Shown here piece by piece: positions 42,980 to 52,083 of a DNA stretch of 64,000 nucleotides. This DNA is from Aquitalea magnusonii (GTDB lineage Bacteria > Pseudomonadota > Gammaproteobacteria > Burkholderiales > Chromobacteriaceae): NCBI RefSeq assembly GCF_002217795.2, contig NZ_AP018823.1, positions 2,976,001-3,040,000 of the forward strand, given 5' to 3'. The translations under genes and the position numbers were made by a program. The stretch's first letter is position 1, and each line of letters starts with the position of its first letter. The notes beneath the pieces are model-generated. The model ran no database searches. It was not told the origin of the DNA and saw only the letters and a list, made by a program, of their open reading frames with translations.

Positions 42980-45237
42980 ACCTGGAACACGCCCAACTGG
43001 CCGCTCCCTGGGATGAGCAGCTGGATGCCTTCCCCAGTGATGCCCAGGAATTACGCAACACGCGCTATGTGCAGCAACAGGAAATGCAGGAGGCCTGCCT
43101 GGCCGCGCGCGCCCAGCGCCGCCCGCCCCCTTGCGGGCTGGTGACCAATGTGTCGCTGTTCTTCGATGGCACCAACAACCATATGGAAACCGACCTGCCA
43201 AATAATAGCCATTCCAATATCGCCCGCCTGTTTCAGGCCTCCATTCAGGGAAAGCGCGCGGCACGTGATGGCTATTTTTCCTACTATCTGCAAGGGGTGG
43301 GCACCCAGTTCAAGGAAATCCATGAAATGAGCTTCTCCGCTGCCGGGCTGAAATACGCCGCGGGCGGACAGATGCGCATTTTGTGGGGGCTGACTCGGCT
43401 GATTGATGCGCTGCGCAAATCGAAAAGCCCGGACCCGGATCGCCCGGAAGACTTGCCGGATGATGAGGCCTATCGCATTGCCTGCGACATGGTGAATGGC
43501 GAGTTGAATCACTGGGATACCAAGCGGCAGGGGCCGGTGCCGCCCAGCAAGCGCCGCCACCAGGCCATGCGCAATGGCATGGCTTCCATCATCCAGCATC
43601 TGGAGCTGCAGCAAGCACCCAAACTGGCTGGTTTGCGGGTGCATGTGTATGGCTTCTCCCGTGGTGCAGCCGAGGCGCGCGCCTTCTTGCACTGGCTGCT
43701 GGAACTGTGCGAGTACGGCGAGGATGGCAAGTACCGGCTGTTTGGCGTGCCGGTCAAGGTGCCGTTTGTCGGCCTGTTCGATACCGTGGCCTCGGTGGGG
43801 CTGGCCGCCATCCGCCCGCCGGCGCTGGGCCATATGGACTGGGCGGACCATACCATGCCGCTGCCGCAGGCCCCCGGCTTTATCGGCCAGCATGTGCACC
43901 TGGTGGCGGCGCACGAGCAGCGCATCTGCTTTCCGCTGGATTCCACCCGCCTGCCGTCCGGCCGCTACCCGGCAGGTAATCTGGGCGAATTTGTCTACCC
44001 CGGCGTGCATTCTGATGTCGGCGGTGGCTACGGCCTGCGCGAGCAGGGCCGCTGTGGTGGCGAGGTGGGCATGCAGCTGTCGCAGATTGCCCTGCGCCGC
44101 ATGTACCTGCTGGCTTTCCGTGCCGCTGCGCCAATGACGGTGCCGAAAGAATTCTACGACACCAGCGAAGGCAAGCTGGCCAGTATCGAAAGCTGGCGCT
44201 GGATGCCTAGAGAAGTGCGAGATAATGTTTTTTTTGTATCACCTGAGCTCATTACCCGCTTCAACGCCTGGGCACAACTGCGCGACTGCGCCGAAGACAC
44301 GCTGGAAAAAATCGTGGTCAAGCAAACCGCGCTGATCACCGCCTGGCGCATCGAACGCTTTGCCGGTGGCCTGGGTGGCAGCGGCGGGGTGCAGCAGGAA
44401 CAAACCGCCGCCTTCCGCCGTATTCCGCCGGACGATGCCATGCATAACGACTGGGCCAAAACCGCCTGGCGGCAAGCGCAAGCGCATGAACAGGCACAGG
44501 ACGAACTGGCCGCCGTGATCAACCGCCCCGGCAGCACCATGCGCGATGTACAAAAAGCGCAGGACAAAGTGGCGGCCAACCCGGCCCCGCCCGGCGTGGT
44601 GGACCCGCGCAGCGGCCAGGTGGTGCCGGGGCTGAGCGTGCCATCCCCCGCCAAGGACTTCGACCCCAGCATGGACCACTCACAGTTGCGCGAAGCGGCG
44701 CTGGAGTTTCGCGAAGACTACCTGCACTGGCGGCGGGTCAACCACCTGTTCAATGAAAAGGGCAAGTGCCTGCCCACCCCGCTGGCCGAGCCGGGCCAGG
44801 CCAGCCTGATTGACAGCGACCCGGACTGGAAACGCCCCTGGCATTTGACCTGGACCCTGATTGGCCTGTGGCTGAGCACGCTGTTCTCCCGCCCGATCAA
44901 CCCGGACCACGAATACGAAGGGGTTTATTTGCTGCGCGAAGGCGAGCAACGCTGGCGTGACGTGGGCAATGGCCAGGGGCTGACCGCCGCGGCCAACCGC
45001 GATCTGCTGGCCTTGTTTGACGAGCACATACACGACTCGCGCGCCTGGTTCATGGTGGCAGCCACCGGCAACCGCGAGACAGACGGCAGCTACTTCCGGC
45101 TGCGGACCATTCTGTACGACGACATCACCAACAAGCGCTATCTGAACGCCTTGCAAAAAGCGGCGGCAAGCTGCGAACCGCCAGCCAGGGCTCAGGCACA
45201 GCCGGCGGAATTGGCCGGGCAGCAAGGGGGTGGTTAA
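42961..45237 (+). CDS. tle1: T6SS phospholipase effector, Tle1 family (DUF2235)
   Basis: The 758-residue protein has a DUF2235 alpha/beta-hydrolase: VSLFFDGTNNHME (about 65-80), nucleophile Ser233 in VYGFSRGAAEARAF (GxSxG), GLFDTVASVG and YPGVHSDVGGGYGL (acid/histidine region). Tle1 enzymes hydrolyse membrane phospholipids in the periplasm of target cells. The C-terminal part (from about 560) has a hydrophobic stretch (WHLTWTLIGLWLSTLFS) that may touch membranes. The first 48 residues are not part of the hydrolase fold and are copied in front of the immunity genes. Start 42961 has GGAGGGTCAG. The DUF4123 adaptor and VgrG upstream should deliver it. Confidence 0.9.
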   Translation: MSESTINLEHAQLAAPWDEQLDAFPSDAQELRNTRYVQQQEMQEACLAARAQRRPPPCGLVTNVSLFFDGTNNHMETDLPNNSHSNIARLFQASIQGKRAARDGYFSYYLQGVGTQFKEIHEMSFSAAGLKYAAGGQMRILWGLTRLIDALRKSKSPDPDRPEDLPDDEAYRIACDMVNGELNHWDTKRQGPVPPSKRRHQAMRNGMASIIQHLELQQAPKLAGLRVHVYGFSRGAAEARAFLHWLLELCEYGEDGKYRLFGVPVKVPFVGLFDTVASVGLAAIRPPALGHMDWADHTMPLPQAPGFIGQHVHLVAAHEQRICFPLDSTRLPSGRYPAGNLGEFVYPGVHSDVGGGYGLREQGRCGGEVGMQLSQIALRRMYLLAFRAAAPMTVPKEFYDTSEGKLASIESWRWMPREVRDNVFFVSPELITRFNAWAQLRDCAEDTLEKIVVKQTALITAWRIERFAGGLGGSGGVQQEQTAAFRRIPPDDAMHNDWAKTAWRQAQAHEQAQDELAAVINRPGSTMRDVQKAQDKVAANPAPPGVVDPRSGQVVPGLSVPSPAKDFDPSMDHSQLREAALEFREDYLHWRRVNHLFNEKGKCLPTPLAEPGQASLIDSDPDWKRPWHLTWTLIGLWLSTLFSRPINPDHEYEGVYLLREGEQRWRDVGNGQGLTAAANRDLLALFDEHIHDSRAWFMVAATGNRETDGSYFRLRTILYDDITNKRYLNALQKAAASCEPPARAQAQPAELAGQQGGG

Positions 45238-46409
45238 TGCACTGCACCATGGAAGCAGCACAGCGGCATGCCAGTACACCTGCTTATGCTGCAGTCCCGC
45301 TGGCGGCACCGCCCCGTATCTGGCCCTACCTGTTGCTAAGTGTACTGCTGGTAGCCGGTGATGCCCTGCTCACCTTGTGGTGGTTCAGCCAGGGTACACC
45401 GAGCGCAGCGCAACGAGAGCTGTTTTGGTGGTATGCCCTGCTGCCCGGGTGCTTGCTGGCCGGGATAGCGGTATCGCTGCGACTGGCTTGGTATGCCTTG
45501 TGGCAACTGTATGCCGCTGTCCAGCAGCACACTCAGGCCAACCACCATGCCTGGTGGCTGAGGTGTCGTCAGGAGAGTGCCAGCGTGTGGGATTCCATGT
45601 TATGGGGGCCGGCATGTAGCGATACCCGTAGCCGGGACAAGCTGGCACGCGGCCTGCACGCTGCCCCGCCTCAGGCCAAGGAGGGGGTGCTCAGGATGGC
45701 TGATGTGCTGACACTGTCTGATGCATCCTGGCAACAGCGGCAGGAAGCCATCTTGGCCACCCTGGCCACAACATTAGCCACATGGCTGCCTGGCAGCCGC
45801 ATGCAAGCCTGTGGCTTTGCCTGGTGCGGGAGTGCAGCGGCATGGTCTGGCTTGCGTGTGCAAATGCAGCGACACGGCCTGCATCTGCCGCCACATCCAC
45901 AACTGGAAGGCGGTGTGGCGATGCTGGAATACATCATCGACCAACTGCACGATGAAACCCACCCCGTGGAAACAATCATCTGTCTGGGCCTGCACTGTCC
46001 GGCTAGCGATGCCAGCCGCAGCGTACCGGCAGCTGAAGTGGCATTCGCCATCATGCTGGGCCGCGATGGCGGGGCATTTCGGCTACATCGCCCGGTCCCT
46101 TTGTCTGACAGACAACATGTACTGCGCACGCAAGACAATGCAGCACTGGATGAAGCCCCGGCAGCTTATCTGTCGGCCAGTGACCAGGCAAATGCCTTGC
46201 TGGAACAGGCGGGCTGGCCATTGCAGGAACAAGCACAGCAGACCTATTGGGGAGAGCTGGGTCCACTGCAAGGGTGGATCACCCTGCTGTGTGCGATGGA
46301 TCAGGCAACTATCAATGAACGCGCCACCGGCTGGCTGGCCAAGGACAGCCAGCAAGACTGGCTGGGCATTATCACGCCAGCGGTTCCGCTGACGAAAGGA
46401 CAACCATGA
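45237..46409 (+). CDS. Unrecognised T6SS-linked membrane protein
   Basis: The 390-residue protein has two transmembrane helices (about residues 30-49 and 63-83) and then a soluble domain of about 300 residues. No family is recognised. The soluble part has an alpha/beta feel (MQACGFAWCGSAAAWSGL, VETIICLGLHCPASDAS, VAFAIMLGRDGGAF). The layout of a membrane hairpin plus cytoplasmic domain resembles the N-terminal parts of the TssM and OmpA-hybrid proteins in this locus. The start overlaps the tle1 stop (TAATG) and the end overlaps the PAAR gene (ATGA), so it is tightly coupled. It may be a membrane-complex accessory or handle the Tle1/PAAR cargo. Confidence 0.68.
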   Translation: MHCTMEAAQRHASTPAYAAVPLAAPPRIWPYLLLSVLLVAGDALLTLWWFSQGTPSAAQRELFWWYALLPGCLLAGIAVSLRLAWYALWQLYAAVQQHTQANHHAWWLRCRQESASVWDSMLWGPACSDTRSRDKLARGLHAAPPQAKEGVLRMADVLTLSDASWQQRQEAILATLATTLATWLPGSRMQACGFAWCGSAAAWSGLRVQMQRHGLHLPPHPQLEGGVAMLEYIIDQLHDETHPVETIICLGLHCPASDASRSVPAAEVAFAIMLGRDGGAFRLHRPVPLSDRQHVLRTQDNAALDEAPAAYLSASDQANALLEQAGWPLQEQAQQTYWGELGPLQGWITLLCAMDQATINERATGWLAKDSQQDWLGIITPAVPLTKGQP

Positions 46410-46684
46410 AACGCTTAATTGCAGTAGACGGTGACAAAACCACGGCAGGCGGCACGGTGCATGCTTCCGGCCCCGGCCTGATTCATGGCAAAAAAATGGC
46501 TTATGAAAATGACCCGGTCAGCTGCCCTGCATGTGGCAGCACCGGTCAGATTATTTGTGTAGGTGAGCGCCACCGCCTGTTGAGCCATGGCAAACGTATT
46601 GCTCTGCAGGATGATGAGTGCAACTGCCGCTGCCAACCCAAGCCTCGTCTTGTTGTGGTTGGACATGCCAATGCCCATGGTTGA
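46406..46684 (+). CDS. PAAR-domain spike tip protein
   Basis: The 92-residue protein is a PAAR-type tip: a glycine- and histidine-rich fold with GDKTTAGGTVHASGP, NDPVSCPACGSTGQII and HGKRIALQDDECNCRCQPKP. PAAR proteins cap the VgrG trimer and sharpen the spike, with zinc bound by His/Cys. It has no effector extension. The start overlaps the upstream membrane-protein gene by four bases. Confidence 0.85.
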   Translation: MKRLIAVDGDKTTAGGTVHASGPGLIHGKKMAYENDPVSCPACGSTGQIICVGERHRLLSHGKRIALQDDECNCRCQPKPRLVVVGHANAHG

Positions 46685-46729
46685 TCACGACCAAGCAGTA
46701 GCCAATCAGGCGTCTAAAGGACTATCTCA

Positions 46730-49700
46730 ATGAACTCTTCCCTGCTGCAACCGACAGGAAAATTGCGTATCTGGGCCGTTGTGCTGGCACTGTCGCTGAT
46801 GCTGTTATGCATGGCCTTGTTACTGATTGCCAATCTGTACCTGGGTGGTTTTTATACCAAGCAACCAGAGCGTCTAGTCTGGAGCATCGGCCTGTGTATT
46901 GCGCTACTGAGTCTGCCAAGTGTGGTGGTTTATCTGTGGATCAAACAGGCAGAACGTCAGGCCATCCCATCCGAGCACTTAAGCGGCAGAACAGCAGCAG
47001 ATGCATTTGCACCCCCTGACGTCAAAGCCTGGCTGAGTCCTCGTCAATACATGCAGCAACGCTATCCCGGCAAATGGCGAGCCATCAAACCTTGGGTGGG
47101 CGTGTTACATACCGCACAAACCGACGTATCGGACCCGCGGACAAGCGATGCCAGTATCCACGCAGCCTGGCAGGACACGGAAAGCGTGTTTTATGTCAAA
47201 CCTGATTACGGTATGAAAGACCGGGCGCTGCAAGGCCTGCGTGGCCGCTGGCGTCCGCCGCTGGACGGCGTGATGCTGGTGGCACCCACGCTACCTGACG
47301 TGGGCAGCCCGGCGCTGCAACAGTTGCTGGATTTCAACCAGCGCAGTGGCTGGCGGCTGCCGCTGTGCCTGGCCTTGAGCGGCTGGACCGTACCGGCTGA
47401 CGGGGTGGTGTGTCAGATAAGGGATGCCAGTAATACGGAGGCCATCACCCGCGATTTGCAGCAACTGGCCTGGCAGTTGGCGGTGCAGGGACAGGCTGAT
47501 GTGCTACAGCAGTCGTCGGATAATCAGCGCCTGGCGCTGTCGGCGGCACTGGACCAGCCTGGCATCATCGAACAATTGACACAGCAATTGCACGCCATCA
47601 GCCAACAATTACCGCCGGGGCAGCCGCTGGTACAGCTAGGCTGGGTGGCGGAGGGGGCGGCGGTACTCCCCACTGCCGAGGCACGCTCCTGGCAGCAGTA
47701 TTCACCACGTCGGCACCGGCTGTCGCACAGCGACAAGGCGGGCTGGGCGGTCACGGCCATGGCAGGCTTGCTGTTATTAGGGGTGGCGCTGTCCTTTCAG
47801 CACAATTTCCAGCTGATCCAGCAGGCAAAACAACAACGGCAGGCGCTGCAACAGGCCACATCGCTGAGCGTGGCCCTGCCCGCGCTGGCTACGGTGCAAC
47901 AGCAGATCAGTCAATTGCAGCAGACACAGCGCCAGGGTTTGCCGTGGTGGTGGCGTTTGGGCTTGAACCAGCTCCCTGCTGTTCAGCAGGCCTTGCTGGA
48001 TGGCTATGGCCAGGCGGCACGGCGCTGGCTGGTGGAACCGGTTCGGCAAAATCTGCGTCAGGTGTTACTGGCCTTGAATGAGCTGCCCTTGACCAGCAGC
48101 GACAATGCCATGCTGCAACGGGCACAGCAGCAGGGCTATGCCAGCCTGAAGGCTTACCTGATGCTGGACCAGCCGGCACGGGCGCAGCCGGCCTTTTTGA
48201 CCGCACAACTACAACAAGCGGATGGCCTGGCGCAGGGGCGGCGTGCCGCCCTGCTGGGCTTCTACAGCCAGCAACTCCCCACGCAAGCGGGCTGGCGTTT
48301 GCCGGCTGATCCGGCACTGGTGGCAGCGGCGCGCCAAACCTTGTTATCGCTCAATGGCATCGAACATGATGATGCCACGCTGTACCAAACCATCTTGACG
48401 CAGGCAGCCGCCAAGTATCCGCCACGCAGTGCCGCCAGCCTGCTGCCGGGCGTGGACAGCCGCGGCTTGTTTAACCTGCCGGGCGTCCTGTCAGGGGTGT
48501 ATACCCGCGAAGCATGGGAAGGCTATCTGAAGGAGGCTTTCGAGCAGGCCGACCCCAAACAGGGTAGCGAGGCTGGCTGGGTGTTGGGCGTTACCAGCAG
48601 CAAAAGCGAGGGGCCGGTGCTGCCACAGCGGCTACGTCAGCGCTACTTTGCCGATTATGCCGCCGCCTGGCAGGCCTTTCTTAACCGGCTGCACTGGCAA
48701 AACACCACATCGCTGGCCGCCGCCAGCGAGCAGTTGAATGCCTATGCCGATCCGCAACGCTCGCCGCTGCAAGCCTTGATGGCCATGTTGCAATATCAGG
48801 GCCGCGCCGGTGCGGCAGAGAAATCACTGGCGGGCAATCTGCTGGACAAAACCCGCCAGTTGGTGGGCAAAACCACAACAAGCGCGCAACAGACCGCCAC
48901 CGACCCACTGACCGCCGCCTTTGGCCCCTTGCTGGCGCTTAGCGTACCGCCAGATGGCAATAACGCTGGCAATACCACCCCGGCCAGCAGTGTCAGCCTG
49001 ACCCGCTATCTGGAAACCCTCACCGCAGTACGGCTGAAACTGCAACAACTGGCCGCCAGCCCCAATCCGGATGCGGCAGCCCGCCAACTGGCGCAGGCCC
49101 TGTTTCAAGGACGGCAGAATGAAATCAGCGACGGGCAGAAATACGCCGCCCTGCTGGCCGCCAGCCTGGGACAGGAATGGGCGGGGTTTGCCCAGCAAGC
49201 CTTTGTCAGCCCGCTGGATGAGGCCGGTGCCGTGGTGCTGTTACCTGCGGCGGCAGACATCAATGCGCTGTGGCGGCGCAGCATCGTACTGCCTTGGGGC
49301 AGCGAGATGAGCGGGCGCTATCCCTTCAACAGCACCGATAATGATGCCGCCATCCCCGCCCTTGGCCGTTATCTGGCCCCGCTGCAGGGTGAAATTGCCC
49401 GTTTCTTGCAGCAAACCCTGGGTGGCGCGCTGGTACAGGAAGGCGACCAATGGCTGCCCAGCCCCAACCTGGCCAATGCCGCGCCGTTTGATGCCGCCTT
49501 CCTCAATGCCGTCAACAGCCTCAGCCGGCTGGCCAGCCGCTGGTTTGCCGAAGGCGATGCTGGCTACAGCTTTGAACTGCAGCCGGTGGCAATGCCTGGC
49601 TTGGTACGCACTGAATTGACGGTGGATGGGCAAACCGTCAGCTATTTCAACCAGCAAGCAAGTTGGAACGCACTACGCTGGCCAGGTCATGCGCAGCAGC

Positions 49701-49996
49701 CGGGCAGCCAACTGGTGTGGGAATCACTGCAGGCCGGGAGCCGCCAAACGCTGGCATTTAACGGACGCTGGGCGTTTATCCGTCTGCTGGAGCAGGCCAA
49801 GGTGGAGCAACTGGACAAGGCGCGCTACCAACTGGACTTTGCCCTGCCCGATGGGCTGACTGCGCGCTACATCCTGCGCACCAGCGCAGCAGATGGCCCG
49901 CTGGCCTTGCTCAAGCTGCGCCAGTTCAGCCTGCCGGAGCGGGTGTTTGTGTTACCAGGCACCCAGGCCCAGTCACCGGCCAAGGCGGCTAACTAA
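46730..49996 (+). CDS. tssM: T6SS membrane protein TssM (IcmF-like), no evident Walker A
   Basis: The 1088-residue protein has an N-terminal hairpin (about 14-36, 47-69), a cytoplasmic region (70-335), a third helix (about 339-357) and a large periplasmic part. The latter has the IcmF/TssM C-terminal signatures: LPGVLSGVYTREAWEGYLKEAFEQADP, LPWGSEMSGRYPFNSTDNDAA and AWNALRWPGHAQQPGS. TssM spans the envelope and binds TssJ and TssL. In the cytoplasmic part I see no GxxxxGK[ST] nucleotide motif, though many TssM proteins have one. It is the last gene of the operon, and its final codons overlap the convergent SDR gene by four bases. Confidence 0.9.
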   Translation: MNSSLLQPTGKLRIWAVVLALSLMLLCMALLLIANLYLGGFYTKQPERLVWSIGLCIALLSLPSVVVYLWIKQAERQAIPSEHLSGRTAADAFAPPDVKAWLSPRQYMQQRYPGKWRAIKPWVGVLHTAQTDVSDPRTSDASIHAAWQDTESVFYVKPDYGMKDRALQGLRGRWRPPLDGVMLVAPTLPDVGSPALQQLLDFNQRSGWRLPLCLALSGWTVPADGVVCQIRDASNTEAITRDLQQLAWQLAVQGQADVLQQSSDNQRLALSAALDQPGIIEQLTQQLHAISQQLPPGQPLVQLGWVAEGAAVLPTAEARSWQQYSPRRHRLSHSDKAGWAVTAMAGLLLLGVALSFQHNFQLIQQAKQQRQALQQATSLSVALPALATVQQQISQLQQTQRQGLPWWWRLGLNQLPAVQQALLDGYGQAARRWLVEPVRQNLRQVLLALNELPLTSSDNAMLQRAQQQGYASLKAYLMLDQPARAQPAFLTAQLQQADGLAQGRRAALLGFYSQQLPTQAGWRLPADPALVAAARQTLLSLNGIEHDDATLYQTILTQAAAKYPPRSAASLLPGVDSRGLFNLPGVLSGVYTREAWEGYLKEAFEQADPKQGSEAGWVLGVTSSKSEGPVLPQRLRQRYFADYAAAWQAFLNRLHWQNTTSLAAASEQLNAYADPQRSPLQALMAMLQYQGRAGAAEKSLAGNLLDKTRQLVGKTTTSAQQTATDPLTAAFGPLLALSVPPDGNNAGNTTPASSVSLTRYLETLTAVRLKLQQLAASPNPDAAARQLAQALFQGRQNEISDGQKYAALLAASLGQEWAGFAQQAFVSPLDEAGAVVLLPAAADINALWRRSIVLPWGSEMSGRYPFNSTDNDAAIPALGRYLAPLQGEIARFLQQTLGGALVQEGDQWLPSPNLANAAPFDAAFLNAVNSLSRLASRWFAEGDAGYSFELQPVAMPGLVRTELTVDGQTVSYFNQQASWNALRWPGHAQQPGSQLVWESLQAGSRQTLAFNGRWAFIRLLEQAKVEQLDKARYQLDFALPDGLTARYILRTSAADGPLALLKLRQFSLPERVFVLPGTQAQSPAKAAN

Positions 49997-50739
49997 CGCC
50001 CGCCTGAGACATCCAGGATGCTGCCAGTGCAAAAGCTGGCGGCATCGGACAGCAGCCACACAATGGCGGCGGCTACTTCCTCGGGCAAACCGCCACGCTG
50101 CATGGGCACCCCCGGTGCCAGCCGGGCCACCCGGCCTGGTTCGCCGCTGATGGCATGGATGCCGGTTGCTATCAGTCCGGGACGGACCGCGTTGACGCGA
50201 ATGCCCGCGGTGGCCACTTCGCGGGCCAAACCCAGGGTAAGGGTGTCGATGGCCCCCTTGCAGGCGGCGTAATCGACATACTCACCGGCACTTCCCAGCC
50301 GGGAGGCGGCGGAAGAAACATTGACGATGACTCCGCCCTGCCCGCCTGTCACGGTAGACATGCGGCGTACCGCCTCGCGACAGCACAGCATGGGGCCGGC
50401 CACATTCAGTTGCAGCATGTGCTGGATGCGCGCGGCGCTGAAGTCCTGCAAGCGGCCCATGGGCGCGGTACTGCCGGCATTGTTGACCAAACCATACAGC
50501 GGGCCAAACTGTGCGGTCACATCGGCAAATAGCCGCATGATGTGCGCTTCTTCAGCCACATCGGCCTGAAATGCCTGTGCCACCCCACCCGCCGCACGGA
50601 TGCGGGCCACCACCTGCCTGGCACCGGCCTCATCCTGCCGGTAGTTCAGCGCCACCTGCCAGCCAGCCGCAGCGGCCTGCACGGCAGTAGCCGCGCCAAT
50701 GCCGCGGGAGGCACCGGTAATCAGCAGGGTGCGGGCCAC
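49993..50739 (-). CDS. Short-chain dehydrogenase/reductase
   Basis: The 248-residue SDR has ITGASRGIGAATA at the N-terminus, VNNAGST, the catalytic Ser in NVSSAASRLG, and YVDYAACKGA with the Tyr-x3-Lys pair; the C-terminus SFCTGSILDVSGG is standard. It starts with GTG (50739) immediately after the tyrA stop, so it is co-transcribed downstream of tyrA. The substrate is unknown. It is convergent with tssM and overlaps its stop. Confidence 0.88.
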   Translation of the reverse strand: MARTLLITGASRGIGAATAVQAAAAGWQVALNYRQDEAGARQVVARIRAAGGVAQAFQADVAEEAHIMRLFADVTAQFGPLYGLVNNAGSTAPMGRLQDFSAARIQHMLQLNVAGPMLCCREAVRRMSTVTGGQGGVIVNVSSAASRLGSAGEYVDYAACKGAIDTLTLGLAREVATAGIRVNAVRPGLIATGIHAISGEPGRVARLAPGVPMQRGGLPEEVAAAIVWLLSDAASFCTGSILDVSGGR

Positions 50740-51630
50740 TCAGGTCTGCCCTTCACGCAAAAAGCGCTGATACCAGCCCACGCGGGCGGCGCGGGCGGTT
50801 TCAAAGGTGGCGGCAAGACCAGCCTCGTCGGCAGCCTTGACCTGCTCGGTCAGCGCCGCCAGCGCCAGGCGGTATCGCTCCAATTCGTCCAGCAAAGCGC
50901 TGCGATTGGCCAGGGTGATGTCCTTCCACATTTCCGGATGGCTGCCGGCAATGCGGGTGAAGTCGCGAAAGCCGGTGGCGGCAAAATCAAAGCAGCGGCT
51001 GGCATCTTCCTTGCCGGCCACCATGCCGACATAGGCAAAGGCCAGCAAATGAGGCAGATGGCTGACGGTGGCAAACACGCTGTCGTGTTCTTCGGGCCGC
51101 ATGCGGTGAATGACGGCACCACAGGCCTGCCACAGCTCGGCCACCTTGTCGCAGGCTGCGATGGTGGTTTGCGGCAAGGGGGTGAGCACCACCTTGCGCT
51201 TTTCATACAGGCCGTATTGCGCCGCGGCGGCACCGGACAAATCAGAGCCGGCAATGGGGTGAGCCGGTACGCAGCAGGCCAACTGCTGCGGCAGGTATTG
51301 GGCAAACAACTGTGCCACATCACCCTTGGTGCTGCCGGCATCGGTCACGATGGCATGCGGCTGCAAATGCGCTGCCATGGCCTGCATCATCCTGCCCATC
51401 TGCCCCACCGGGCAGGCCAGCAATACCATATCGGCCCGGCCGGCCACCGCGGCCAGGTCCTGGCTGATTTCATCCACCACGCCCAGTTCCAGCGCGCGGG
51501 TGAGGTTTTCCAGTGTGCGACCAACGCCGATCACGTGCTGCACCTTGCCTGCGCGTTTGAGCGACAAGGCAAACGAGCCACCGATCAGACCGACGCCAAC
51601 CACCACCAAGGTGGTAATCCCCTGCTGCAC
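50740..51630 (-). CDS. tyrA: Prephenate dehydrogenase, GTG start
   Basis: The enzyme of about 296 residues has the Rossmann motif VVGVGLIGGSFALSLKRAG at the N-terminus, TDAGSTKGDVA and VPAHPIAGSDLSGAAAA in the middle, and HLPHLLAFAYV and GFRDFTRIAGSHPEMWKDI near the end. It oxidatively decarboxylates prephenate to 4-hydroxyphenylpyruvate for tyrosine. I start it at GTG 51630 (product MQQGITTLVVVG), because GGAAAGGGGAG precedes it and family members begin here; a longer frame to 51732 reads through unlikely leader sequence. It has no chorismate mutase fusion. Confidence 0.93.
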   Translation of the reverse strand: MQQGITTLVVVGVGLIGGSFALSLKRAGKVQHVIGVGRTLENLTRALELGVVDEISQDLAAVAGRADMVLLACPVGQMGRMMQAMAAHLQPHAIVTDAGSTKGDVAQLFAQYLPQQLACCVPAHPIAGSDLSGAAAAQYGLYEKRKVVLTPLPQTTIAACDKVAELWQACGAVIHRMRPEEHDSVFATVSHLPHLLAFAYVGMVAGKEDASRCFDFAATGFRDFTRIAGSHPEMWKDITLANRSALLDELERYRLALAALTEQVKAADEAGLAATFETARAARVGWYQRFLREGQT

Positions 51631-51753
51631 ACCACTCCCCTTTCCTGCACCGTTGCCCTGTGTTTCGATCGCCCGCAGCGGCGGGCGAAGTGGTCTATGA
51701 TAAGCGATTTTGCGCTGCTGCAAAGCCTGCAAACTATAGAAGAGAGCCAGCCC

Positions 51754-52074
51754 ATGTCCTGCGAGCTGTATGTGTATTACAAGATATGCCCGGAACAGGC
51801 CCCCCTGCTATTGCCGCGCTTGCGCCAGATGCAAGCCGGGCTGAGCGCGCATGGCGTGCAAGCCAGCCTGCTGTGCAGACAGGATGAAGCACAGCAGGAT
51901 GGCCTGCATACCTGGATGGAAGTGTATCGACAGGTGAGTGATGCCCGGATGTTTACCCGCCAGCTACAACAGGCGCTGTGCGACTGCGGGCTGGATCAGG
52001 TTTTGACTGCGCGGCATGCGGAGTGGTTTGTGCCTGTGGCTGGAGAAGAGCGCCAGTCGCGGCGCAGAGAATGA
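51754..52074 (+). CDS. DUF4936 family protein
   Basis: The 106-residue cytoplasmic protein starts MSCELYVYYKICPEQAP. The pattern YVYYKxxxE.....l......qa.l....g....LL.R.D......TWMEVY resembles the DUF4936 family common in betaproteobacteria, with a ferredoxin-like fold expected. The function is unknown. The start is at 51754 after AGAGAGCC. It is divergent from tyrA, an arrangement seen in related genomes as far as I recall. Confidence 0.8.
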   Translation: MSCELYVYYKICPEQAPLLLPRLRQMQAGLSAHGVQASLLCRQDEAQQDGLHTWMEVYRQVSDARMFTRQLQQALCDCGLDQVLTARHAEWFVPVAGEERQSRRRE

Positions 52075-52083
52075 ATGATGGGA

